Assembly: GCA_033032865.1 (NCBI GenBank)
Contig: JAWHQI010000099.1
Span: forward strand, 2,861,001 to 2,925,000
DNA: 64,000 nucleotides
Source: Dactylorhiza incarnata
Lineage: Eukaryota; Streptophyta; Magnoliopsida; Asparagales; Orchidaceae
Direction of reading: 5' to 3'
Both the position numbers and the translations under genes were made by a program. Every line of letters begins with the position of its first letter. The first letter of the stretch is position 1. The notes beneath the pieces are model-generated. The model was given only the letters and a program-made list of their open reading frames with translations, was not told the origin of the DNA and did no database searches. Of the stretch, positions 30,936 to 41,097 are shown one piece after another.

Positions 30936-32630
30936 TGAAAGTGCATAGTGTGCCTCTGAGAATCCTCTAGAGAGGGGTTGAATAGGGATTTAAATTTATT
31001 TCTATCCTAACTGTGAAAACAATAAAATTAATCTAAGGATTTATGCTCACAAAAGAACTCAGGCAGAATAAACTTGTGCTGGAATGTAAAGCAGAGACAG
31101 TAGAATAAACTAGCTATAGAGACATCACAGAAAATTGACAACCAGAAGACACAGATTTTTTATAGAGTTTCCCCAAAATGTGGGTACTCCCCTCTTCTAC
31201 CACCTGGTAGGGATGCACCACTGTGTCTGAGTCTTTTGATAAGTTTGATAAGGAGACTCATAGAACCACTGATCTTTTGACAAGGAGATCATGAATCACC
31301 AGATCTTTTGATAAGGAGATCTTGCACCAGATCTTTTGATAAGGAGATCTTGAACCACTGAATCCTTTGAAGAGTGATTAATAAAACTCTTTTATAGAAT
31401 GAGATAGAAGGAGAGGAAAGAAGGTTATAGGAATTCTGTTCTCAGAATTCTTATGAGGACTGTATGAAGAACAACCAATTATGTTTCATAAAATCTGCTC
31501 TTGATTATCCTAACTGTGATGAATTACAGGTGCTTTGTATGTCAGATCCTTTGTGATCCTGCTGATTGAGATCTGGCTGCCATGAGATTGTGATGATTAG
31601 CAGCTCTCAGATCCTTTGTTCTATTTAGATGAAGATCAGCAGAGCTTTTCTTTTCTCTTTTCTGTGTTAGGGTTCCTGAGGGAGAGAGAAAAGGAAGCCC
31701 TAGCAAGAAGAAGAATAGCCGATTGTTATTAATGCTTTGTTTGTATCTGTCTTCTCTTCTCCTTTTATATTCTCTACTCAATTTCAAATTTCTTTCCCTT
31801 TCTGGTATGCCTTGAAAAGGTAATCTTCTGATGACATTCTCTTTCTTTCCTCTTTAATTCTAGGCTCGTCCACCTACAAGGAATATGGTTCCAAGAAACC
31901 TTTTGTGTCCTTCTTTAATGCTCCTTTCTATTTCAGGCAATTATTGAGCCGTTGGGGAACGGTCTTGAAGGATGTAGGCCATGAAAGAAGGATCAGAGAG
32001 ATAGCTGAAAAGATATACTCTTACAGATTGTATTCGACGTAGCGTCGAATTCATTTCTTCTCTTATCAACATAACTTTGAGTTTTTGTAGAAGTAGCTTC
32101 GATTTCATCTCTGCTCTGATTGAACTCTGCTAGTCGATGTTACGTCGACATATTATCGACGAGTACGTCGAGTTGACCTGCCTGGCTCTGAACTTCATCT
32201 TCTGCGTCGAGATGCAGTCGACGTTGCGTCGACTTTAGATGGCTTCGACAGATAACCTCTTCTGCTTTGAGTTGAAGTAGAAGTTGCGTCGACTTCACTA
32301 GTTACTCTGACAAGTCCCTAACCTCTACGTCGATATCTATTCGACGTAATGTCGACTTGAGTTACTTCGACAGAAGGGTTGAACCACTTGGACTTCTAGG
32401 CAGAGCAGCGTCGATATGGACTCGATGTTGCGTCGAATTCTATTCAACGCAAATATTAACTTAGCCCAATTTTGCTTCCCTTGATCTGGTCCTGATACCC
32501 TATGTTGAGTATGACATCCTAAGACATCTAATGACCAGATTACCCTCTTTATACAATGGGTAATTTACTCCTAGATAATAAAATCACTTTTAGTTAATTT
32601 GTTAAGTTAAATCAAGGGTTTTTCCCAACA
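30936..32630 (-). repeat. Element B 5' LTR
   Basis: On the minus strand it begins TGTTGGGAAAAACCC (32630) and ends TATGCACTTTCA (30936), about 1695 bases. The end carries the CCCCTCTCTAGAGG version of the Sirevirus terminus. TATA box TATAAAAGG near 31770-31762. U5 contains repeated CTTTTGATAAGGAGATC-type words (about 31230-31380 on the plus strand). Confidence 0.88.
32030..32450 (-). repeat. U3 inverted-repeat array (CGTCGA/TCGACG) of the element B LTR
   Basis: Repeated near-palindromes such as ATTCGACGTAGCGTCGAAT (near 32034) and TCGACGTTGCGTCGA lie upstream of the TATA box in minus-strand sense. They are related to the array in B's gag at 28717-28940. Confidence 0.82.
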
Positions 32631-33384
32631 GGGTCGAGCATGCAAATAGTCACAGGAGAATCCAACGGCTGACAAAGGAGCTTTTTACATGGAAAACCCC
32701 AGGAAATGATAAAAAATCACAGGGCCGAGTGTTTGCCAACCAAATTTCACTATTTCTTGCTAAGTTACACAAGCTTTTCTTGCGAGAGTGGCATACCACC
32801 TCTCATTGCAATGGTGTTTTCGGACTACGGGGGTCGCTTGTAGCGGGATGGTGATGAGTGTGCTTGGGAGCAATCTAGGACATTGAATAGTACGATAACT
32901 GGGCTCTGAGCGTGGAGCCGGACGAGGCCTTCGAGTAGTCTTCAGAGGATCCTTCGAGGGGCGAAGGTAGAAAGAGATTTTTGAGACTTCGAAGGCAAAA
33001 GGAGAACTTCGAGCAATATTCAAGAGATCTTCGAGCAATATTCAAAGGATCTTCAAGCACTCGGGGAGAGCTTCGGGCAATCTTCAAGGGATCTTCAAGC
33101 CCTCCGGGAAATTTTTGAGCAATCTTCAAGCGCTTTGGGAGATCTTCGAGCAATCTTCAAGGGATCTTCAAGCGCTCCGGAAGAACTTAGGAGATCTTTA
33201 AGCGCGCGCCCGCGTGCATAGCGCAAACATGCGCCCGCGCTGATCACAAAATGCGCACCCATGCTCAAATCACGGAGCGCAAGCAAGTGGAGCGCACCCA
33301 CGTGCAAGCATGCGCAACCGCGCGAAACCACGGACAAGCGGGTGGAATCGTGGGGAATGCAAGTGCGCGGAGCGCGTGCGGCCG
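32631..33384. repeat. Unclassified repeat with CTTCAAG/CTTCGAG tandem words
   Basis: The left part (about 32640-33000) is homologous in inverted orientation to about 50930-50560. From 33000 to 33190, 20-40 base units combining CTTCGAGCAATCTTCAAG and GGATCTTCAAGCGCTCCGG are repeated. From 33190 to 33384 the sequence is GC-rich with GCGCRCCCACG-type words. It looks like a fragment of an unclassified LTR or satellite. No coding function is supported. Confidence 0.6.
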
Positions 33385-34146
33385 TGTAACATCCCAGAAA
33401 TGACTAGACACCTAGAATGATTTTTGGCATGACTTGGGTCATGACATAGGACTAGGATAACCAAAGTGCTCTTAGAGGCCCAGATGGTTAGGTAATGACC
33501 CTTGGCCTACATTTAGTAGTTCTATACCACCTAAACTAAGATTGTTCAAATGAGCTTCAGAATATTGAATTGATCTCACCATAACTCTTATAACACTTTA
33601 AGGAGGTCATAGAGTCACCATGGACACATTGGATTCAAGAGTCAAGTTGACTAAAGTCAAGTTTAACCTTAAATTGGTCAAATCACTATACCTAGGGCAA
33701 ATTAGCTATCAAATGATCAAAGTGATCCCACCAACCTCTCCCCAACCTTTTAGGCGGGTCAATGCCTGCCAAATAACCCATTGGGATCAACCACATGGGT
33801 CAACTTGACCAAAGTCAACCCTAGCCCCAAATAGGTTAAACCACCCTATTCAGGGTCAACTAGGGTTTAATTAACCAAATTGGCTTTCCAAAGTCTTCCT
33901 ACCCATCAAGGGAGGCCAATGGGTCAAAATTGACCCATTGGGCCCAATCAATTTCAATAATTTGATGAAATTCAACCTTTGGTCAACATACTCCCCCCCC
34001 CCCCCCAATTTAGTATATATGGGTTCAATTAGCGCAATGTGGACCCCACAATGACCCAACCAATGTTGGATGGTCTCGATGGACTCATGACCATCATGTG
34101 GGGCCAGCTCGTTCATCAATTTGACCAAGTCATCTCAAAAGTCAAC
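33385..34146 (+). repeat. Element J: start of a Ty3/gypsy-type LTR
   Basis: It begins TGTAACATCCCAGAAATGACTAG, a start typical of plant gypsy LTRs. The same start with substitutions is at 53995-54046. It contains many GGTCAA/TTGACC words and no ORF of note. Element F interrupts it at 34147, and the sequence appears to resume at 42683. Confidence 0.6.
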
Positions 34147-34147
34147 T
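34143..34147 (+). other. Target-site duplication of element F, left copy (CAACT)
   Basis: CAACT recurs at 42678-42682 after the second LTR. The last T may belong to the LTR (TGATGAG start), making the duplication 4 or 5 bases. Confidence 0.7.
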
Positions 34148-35722
34148 GATGAGTAGTTTTTATACTCATCCTTTAGTATAGTTTTAATATATTTTTAATA
34201 TGAAATTATATAAATTATATGAATTATATCATATAAATCTTTCCATTTTTTATTTCATGAACTAACTTAAGTTTTTTCTGTATTTTCCAAGTTTTCTGGG
34301 CACTTTGACCAAAATTATCAAGTACACGCCCAAGGTCACGGGCGTGACCAAGGGGCGTGACAGCCTAGATGTGTTCCAGACCCAATTCCGCCACCCCGGG
34401 CAAATTCCGTGAAAATTTGCCAAGTACACGCCCCAGGTCATGGGCGTGACCAAGGGCGTGACCCAATGTCATGGTCGCGACCCGCCACCAGCAGCAGAAG
34501 CGCAATGCCACATCAATTAAAATTACACGCCCTCAGTCATGGGCGTGACCGAGGGCATGACATCCAGTCATGGGTGTGAATCATCCCGCGCTCTTTCCAG
34601 CTAAAAGCTTCCCGCCAGCAGCCTATTTTGAAAAGTACACGCCCTAGGTCACGGGCGTGACCAAGGGCATGACGTGCATGTAATGCCCGCAATTACTCCA
34701 GAAGGTGCCCTCTCCACTGCTACTTTGAATACACCCCTTACACGCCCTTGGTCACGGGCGTGACCAAGGGCGTGTAACACCAAATTTTCAGCTATTTAAA
34801 GGGTGCTTCTCCAGATGATCAGGAACGAATTTTTGGAGTTCTAGTTTTAGTTTGTGCACTGTTTTCTCATTTTCAAGTCCTTGTACTTTTCTTTCTAGTG
34901 CAATTGTAAGTTTCAATTCATGTACTTTTCTTTTCTAAGTGTAACTTTCATTTCAATAGCTTGTAATCTCAATTTCTTAGTTTGTAATTTGCATTTTCAA
35001 ATCAATAAAATTAGTTTTCTTAACTTCTTATTCCCCTCTTATTTTATCATGTTCTCTTTTATTCCTGCTAATTCCTTAATCTCAATGGGTAACTAAACTT
35101 CTATTAGAACTCGATCAAGATGATCCAAGGAATGATATTTGCAATGAAATAATTAGATCTCCTTCTTCCCTTCTTTGAAATACTTAAGATTTATCCTTAA
35201 TTTTATTGAGGTGGGATTATATTTTTGATATATAATTCTCATTCATGTTTTCGTAATTTAGTAGTTCAGAGACTCATAATTTGAATTGATCACTTTAGGA
35301 TAAAGAGAGTTGATTGCAACCCTTGAGAAAGGATGATATAGATCTCCCGGATTGGAGTCAAATCCAATAGAGGGGTTCATTATGAAAAAGCGAGTTTTAG
35401 GGGTTTTGATTCTAAAGCGAAAGTTTGATTGATCAACCTAAACTCAGTTGAGCATATCCTCGAGAGAGGTACGTTTATAATTCGGGAACCTCCACAGTCA
35501 AGTAGTTTCTTTAAGATATTAGAAGTTTTATTTCTTATATTCTGAGGTGATTCAATGATCGGGTGCTAGCTTTTAACCATCAAATTAATTCTATTAGTCT
35601 TTCTAATTTTTACTATTTTTAACCCAACTCCAAATTTCTAATTGATAAAATAATAGAGATTTTCCGAAGTAAAAGTATTCAACCACCCAGAGTCTAATAC
35701 GACCTTGGTTTTATAACCTATA
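34147..35722 (+). repeat. Element F 5' LTR
   Basis: It begins TGATGAGTAGTTTTTATACTCATC, itself a palindrome-like start, and ends AACCTATA. Five hairpin units of the CACGCCC...GGGCGTG type lie in 34321-34774. A TATA-like CTATTTAAAGG follows at about 34793-34803. The next base after 35722 is already element G sequence. Confidence 0.85.
34321..34774 (+). repeat. Hairpin array in the element F 5' LTR
   Basis: Five inverted-repeat units of about 34 bases built from CACGCCC, GGTCACG and their complements are spaced about 100 bases apart. The last (34741-34774) is a perfect inverted repeat with 16-base arms around GG, ending about 20 bases before the TATA-like box. The second LTR has the same five units in about 41275-41730. 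Confidence 0.88.
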
Positions 35723-36859
35723 TTACTGCAAGAAGAGCTGGATGAAGATGCAAGATCTGACTCACTGCTTGAGTCATAAATGGCCATCAAGCACTGGTCC
35801 TTTTCTTTTGATTCTTCTTCATCATCAAAAGAACTTGATGAAGATTCTGATTCAATTTCACTTCAAGTTTCTGCTACAAATCCTCTTCCCTTGTGTTTGT
35901 GCTTGTGGGAGGAAGACTTGCTGGAGTGCTTCTTGTCTTCTTTTTCTTTTCTCTTTTATTTCTTCTGAGTCTCTAGACATTCTGGTAGAATGTGTCCAGG
36001 TTTCCAGCAACCAAAACAGATAATCACTTTAGAATTTGATTTATCATACCTTGGCTTTTCTCTGGATCTGGAGTCCTTCTTTCTGAAGTCCTTTCTAGCC
36101 ATCTTGTAGAACCTTTTGGCTAGAAGGCTCATGAACTCCTCATCTCTTGGAGCCTTTTCTTCTTCTTCAGTAGCTTGGAAAGCTATATTCTTTTCCTTCT
36201 TGGATACTAAGGATGAAGTTGATTGTTCAGCTTCTCTGGTTTTGATAAGCTGCTCATAGGACTTGAGTTTGCCTAACAAGCTCTCAGTTGAGATCTCATT
36301 AATTCTTCTGGCTTCCTTGATTGGCCAGATCCAAGAGTCCCATGTGCTGGGGAAGCACATAAGGATCTTATCATTGACCTCAGTGATAGAAATCACTTTG
36401 TCCAAAGATTTTAGCTCATTAATTATGAGGCTGAGCCTATTGTACATATCAGCAACTATTTTAGATTCTCCCTTTTTGAAATTCTCATATTGAGAAATGA
36501 GGTGGGATCTTCTGTCCTTTCTTTCATCAGCTGATCCTTTAACCAGATTGTTGAGAGAGATCCATATTTCTCTTGCAGAAGTGCATTCCACCACTTTTTG
36601 AAAAATGTCATCAGACATTGTTTGTGCTAGAATGTTCATTGCTTTTCCATCTGCACTTCTTTGCTTTTTCTGTGCCTCTTTCCACTCAGGTGGTGGAACA
36701 ACATTGTTGTTTACTGGTGCTTCAGCACTTGTTGTTGATGTTGGTGTTGGAGGTCCTGTCAAAATAACATTGAAGATTTCCTCATCAATAGAATTCATGT
36801 ACAACCTAATCCTTGCACATAGGAGGTCTTGTGCTAGAATATTCTTTATTTTGTGCCAT
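35723..36859 (-). pseudogene. Element G gag, truncated
   Basis: On the minus strand, ATG 36859-36857 opens gag. About 30 bases after the CTCCTATGTGCAAG segment are missing compared with element B, and this shifts the frame. From 36804 an open stretch of 282 residues follows: UBN2-type domain (MYMNSIDEEIF at its start, AREIWISL near 80) and an intact zinc knuckle CFGCWKPGHILPEC near its end. A stop at 35956 is followed, after a frame change, by an acidic Ser-rich stretch that ends at the F LTR junction (35722). No pol remains. It is closely related to the gag of element B. Confidence 0.85.
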
Positions 36860-36947
36860 GGGTTTTTGACAAAAATAAAACTCTAAAATAAACTAAGATC
36901 TAATTGATCTTTATGATTCAGGTGTTAGCCTGTAAAAATCAACTACC

Positions 36948-36958
36948 CTCTGATACCA
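36948..36958 (-). other. Element G primer-binding site
   Basis: TGGTATCAGAG on the minus strand, two bases after the LTR end, as in elements B, C and E. Confidence 0.85.
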
Positions 36959-36960
36959 AT

Positions 36961-38501
36961 TGAAAGTGGAGGTTAGTTCTTAAAGTTACTCTAGGGGGAG
37001 GGTGAATAGAGTATTAAAAACTTTTCCCTTAATTTTATAGCAAAATTAAATTAGTGATATATATATATGTGTGTATAGAGTGATTTATAAAAACTAAATA
37101 AAGAACAAATCAGCACAGCACAACAACACAGAAAATCACAAGCACAGAGACACAAAGATTTTATAGTAGTTCCCCAATAAATCTGGGTACGTCTACTCTT
37201 CTACCACACTTGGTAGGATCCACTAGGTTTTTGATCAGGTGCCCTATCACCAAGGGGTTTTTGATCAGGTGTCCACACACCAAGGAGCTTTTGATCAGGT
37301 GCTCTAACTAAACCACAGGTTTTTGTTCAGGTGCCTGTCACCAAGAGGTTAACTTTTGAAGGGAGTTAGAACCCTATACAAGATGGAATAAAGAGGTTAA
37401 GAAGTTCTTCTCTGTCAACAATCTAAGAGAATAGTCTAGTGGATTGATGGTGTAGAGCTCCCCCCGTCTGATTGAAATTCTTGACAGCTTGAGGATGGAG
37501 CTTTCTCTTGAAGGAAAGTATCTTCCTTGATAAGTTGATGAATCTGAAAGACAGAAGTTTCTCAGATTATTGTTGCTCTATAGAAGATTTGAAACTTGCA
37601 ACAGAAAGACTGAGAGATTGATCTTGAAGAAGTTCTCAGAGAATAAGATGCTGCTTGAGGAAGATGAACTTTCTTTTTCCTTCTGAATAATTTTCTCTCT
37701 TGACAAAAGCTCTGATATTTTCTATCTATGTGTCTATCTTCTTTTTCTTTCTGGTATACTATATTTTCTGAGAGAATACGACTGATTTGAATTTCAAATG
37801 ATCTCTGAATAGGAATAGAATAATCTGCATTAAATCATTCCTTGGAACTTCAACTGATTCAGCTAATCTTAATTCCTTTCCTTTTCAATAATAAATGATA
37901 TCCTTTTCCAATAAGCCAAACGGCTATTTTTCTCGAGAGAAGGAATTGGAAAGAGAATAAAATAAAGTAAGGATAAAACTTGTCTTATCTGGAAGAATAA
38001 CTCCAAATGAAGAATAGAACTGAATCTGATAGTTGAACTGAGTTCAGAGAAATAGAATAACTGATCTGAATAGACTGAGAGAAAATTCGTCGATCTGAGA
38101 TAAGATTTCATTGACCTGAAGGATGAGTTCGTCGAATTGAACATCTGATAAAGATTCATCGAACACAGGCTGGAGTTTGTCGATCTCATGTTAGAGTTCA
38201 TCGAACTGAAGAATTCGTCGACCGCTGAGCCGCTGAGCTGCTGAGTATTAAAGATCGTCGACCGCAGAGACTGGAGCAAGGCGTTCGTCGAACGCAGAGA
38301 GGAAGCCGTTCATCGAACACAGAGAGCAATTCGTCGAACCCAGTATAGAGTTCGTCAAACGCAGAAACTTAGAGAAATCCTAAGTTCTAGCTATCTTATC
38401 AGCCTAAAACTATGACCCTTAGACTATACATTGGGGGTCAACTTAATCCTAGTCAACACATAGTAATCCTAGCCCAAATCATTAACAGTGTTGTTCCAAC
38501 A
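36961..38501 (-). repeat. Element G 5' LTR
   Basis: On the minus strand it begins TGTTGGAACAACACTG and ends CCTCCACTTTCA, with the CACCCTCCCCCTAGAG terminus. U3 (plus 37900-38360) carries repeated TTCGTCGAAC/GTTCGTCGA words. U5 carries GGTTTTTGATCAGGTG repeats (37227-37330). Length 1541 bases. Confidence 0.85.
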
Positions 38502-38715
38502 GGTTCTCTGCCCCAGTTGCTTTTGTAAGATGGTTGAGTTCCTCTGCCTCCAGGTGAAGGTAAGCACCTAGGACGTGGACTGGTTCTCTGCCCCCAGTTG
38601 CTTTGGTGAGATGGTTGAGTTCCTCTGCCTCCAGGTGAAGGTAAGCACCTAGGATGTGGACTGGTTCTCTACCCCAATTGCTTTTGTGAGATGGTTGAGT
38701 TCCTCCACCTCCAGG
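38502..38715 (+). repeat. Minisatellite, about 81-bp unit, 2.6 copies
   Basis: Units start with GGTTCTCTGCCCCAGTTGCTTTT at 38502, about 38582 and about 38662. They contain GTTCCTCTGCCTCCAGGTG and AAGGTAAGCACCTAGGA. Confidence 0.85.
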
Positions 38716-39050
38716 TGAGCTCGGCTCCCTGTTAGTTGTTGAGTTCCTCCACCTCCAGGTGATCTCGGCTCCCTGTTAGGTGTTAAGTTCCTCCACCTCC
38801 AGGTGAGCTCGGCTCCCCGTTAGGTGTTGAGTTCCTCCACCTCCAGGTGAGATCGGCTCCCTGTTAGGTGTTGAGTTCCTCCACCTCCAGGTGAGCTCGG
38901 CTCCCTGTTAGGTGTGGAGTTCCTCCACCTCCAGGTGAGCTCGGCTCCCTGTTAGGTGTTGAGTTCCTCCGCCTCCAAGTGAGCTCGGCTCCTGTTAGGT
39001 GTTGAGTTCCTCCACCTCCAGGTGAGGTCGGCTCCCTGGTAGGTGTGGAG
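38690..39050 (+). repeat. Minisatellite, about 44-bp unit, about 8 copies
   Basis: The unit is GTTCCTCCACCTCCAGGTGA followed by GCTCGGCTCCCTGTTAGGTGTTGA, with few differences between copies. Open frames across it are repeat artefacts. Confidence 0.9.
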
Positions 39051-39350
39051 TTTCGGCCTTCCACCTCAGGTCGAGCTCGGCTCGACTAGAGGTGTTGATT
39101 TTTCCTCCACCTCAGGTCAAGTTTAGTTCGACCTAAGGTGTTGAACTTTCTCCACCTCTAGTTGAGCTCGGCTCACAGTAGGTTTGTTAAGTGGAGAAGG
39201 TTTGCCTTCCACCTCAGGTAGAACTCGGCTCGACTAGAGGTGTTGATTTTTCCTCCACCTCAGGTCAAGTTTAGTTCGACCTAATGTGTTGAGCTTTCTC
39301 CACCTCCAGTTGAGCTCGACTCACAGGAGGGTTGTTAAGTGGAAAATGGT
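39050..39350 (+). repeat. Minisatellite, about 151-bp unit, two copies
   Basis: The first unit starts near TTCCACCTCAGGTCGAGCTC (39059), the second near 39208. They share GGCTCGACTAGAGGTGTTG, TTCGACCTAA and TTTCTCCACCTC. Confidence 0.8.
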
Positions 39351-39639
39351 TCGCCTTCCGCCTCAAGTCAGGTTCAGCTGAAAAACTCGGCAGGAGTATC
39401 CCGTTGGCAGGGCCCTTCGTGGATTCCCCTAAGGTCCCACCTACTCGTCAAATAGGTGGGTTGGACTTTCTTTTTGAGCTTAAGGCAAGCTCGAAAAGAG
39501 CGGGGATTGTGTACAACCCTCATATTTTTTGAGTCGATGTGACCCAATATGGATGAGGTCGGGATAGAGAGGGTGATCGTGACGCAGAAGATCGACCAAT
39601 TGGAGGTCGTTGGGATTAAAGATGCAGTCCCAAGAGGGA

Positions 39640-40010
39640 GGAAGTGGACCGGAAGTCCACTTCTTGGGCGAGTGGACCTATGGTCCACTCGCCCTGGGGT
39701 GGCGAGTGGACCATGGTCCACTCTCCCAGGGTGAGTGGCGAGTGGACCTGTGGTCCACTCGCCCCGGGCATTCAGTGGAGTGGACCATGGGTCCACTCGC
39801 CCCTGAGGAGAGTGGACCGAGTGGTCCACCCACCCAAGCCCAAGCAGCGGACCATTCGGTCCACTCTCCTAACCCTTGGCAGGGGGGGAGTGGACGTCTC
39901 AAGCTCCACTCGCCCCCTCCTATTTTGGTCGTTTAGGTTAGTTGTTGAGCTACGGATAATAGATTTTCGGCTATCCGCAGCCCAATTTTGGGAAGTCTAT
40001 AAATAGACCC
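39640..40010 (+). promoter_or_regulatory. GTGGACC palindrome array with TATA box (LTR U3-like)
   Basis: Eight or so GAGTGGACC...GGTCCACTC inverted repeats fill 39644-39900. The one at 39704-39723 is a perfect 20-base palindrome. A TATA box, CTATAAATAG (39998-40007), follows about 100 bases later. The layout resembles the U3 of the copia LTRs here, so this may be the remains of another LTR. The ends are not identifiable. Confidence 0.6.
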
Positions 40011-41097
40011 ACATGGGCACGTTGGGAAGGGATGTTGATACCCCCTCCCTCACGTGTGTGTTGTGAGCAAGCACTACCCCTCCCTTCCCCTTGTCATTAA
40101 AGGTGGACGGTGAGGTGATCCTTAGTGCCCTCCAAGGTGCCCAGGCTCAGCATTGGCTTGGGAGGGGAAGTTCCTTGTGAGCTTCCGGGTATGTGGTGGG
40201 ACCTCCACGCTATAGCTTAAGGGGTCCGTTTGTGGACATAGGTGTTCTTCAAGGGCCAGGTTCTTCAGTTCTTAGTGGCTGGTCAAGGGTCTAGCTCGGG
40301 TCAAGTAAGGGTTAGCTGCATCTCCCTTTCGAACGTCGAGACCAGTTCTCTGGTTTCAAGAGCGCTCAAAATAGTTTAATTTATAAACTAGAAGTATTTT
40401 CTTACCCTCGACCTTTATTGGCAAATAAAAAAAGTGTAGTAAAAGATCATATGTCATGGGAATAAGAGGATAAAATTCATTATTCCCTAAACATAGGCAC
40501 CCAAAATCATTTAAAAGACTATATGTCATGATGTACAAGGATAAAATTCATTACATATAACCATATAGATTTTGGGTTTTTTATTGAAGAGCATTGTTAA
40601 AAGATTATATGGCATGGAAAATGAGAGGATAAAATTCATCATTCTCCTAAACATATACAAATATTAATTTTTGAGTGAGGTTTTCACCACCTCCAATCAA
40701 AGAACTCTTCATTTTGCCATCTCTACAAAACCAAACCCTAGCCATTTCTATTGATTCTAGTCCTAAATAAAATTATTTAGAGAGCAATATTTTGGTAGGT
40801 GTCTTCTCCGTAAAGTTTCTTTTATGTTAGAGTGTCTATAATTTCAATCTATTCTTGTTTGAAAATTTCTATAATTTTGTTTGCTAAATAGTTATCTTGA
40901 GAAGTACTTAGCTAAACATTTTTCTCTTTTTAAATTATCACCATAACTTATGACTTACTTCTTGAATTTCTAGAATTTGCTTTTAACTTACTTTTGGTCT
41001 AATAAAATTTAGGTTCATTAGAAATAATATCGATTTCTTATAATTCTTTCCTCATTCTTTTGCTCTGGAATAGCAAAAGTTCAAGTATGGTGGTGTT
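40011..41097. other. Unassigned DNA inside element F
   Basis: 40011-40350 is GC-moderate sequence that could be the R/U5 of the LTR-like block before it. 40350-41097 is AT-rich with repeated ATATGTCATG...GAGGATAAAATTCAT words (near 40449, 40522 and 40608) and ends in a polypurine-like stretch before the second F LTR. No coding region is seen. Confidence 0.5.

Larger units (their letters stand above)
15324..32630 (-). mobile_element. Element B: decayed Sirevirus-like copia element hosting elements A and E
   Basis: On the minus strand the order is 5' LTR (32630-30936), primer-binding site, gag, protease, integrase, then the boundary with A at 15324. Element E interrupts it between 16900 and 28373, with CTTGG on both sides. 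The protease-region reading is continuous once E and one CTTGG are removed, which proves the nesting. The 3' half lies beyond A, outside the window. B is therefore older than A and E. The bases after its 5' LTR (GGGTC, 32631-32635) should be its target duplication. Confidence 0.9.

Noticed and set aside
38690..39050. CRISPR-like regular direct repeats
   Set aside because: Units are contiguous tandem copies without unique spacers, in a plant retroelement context: a minisatellite.
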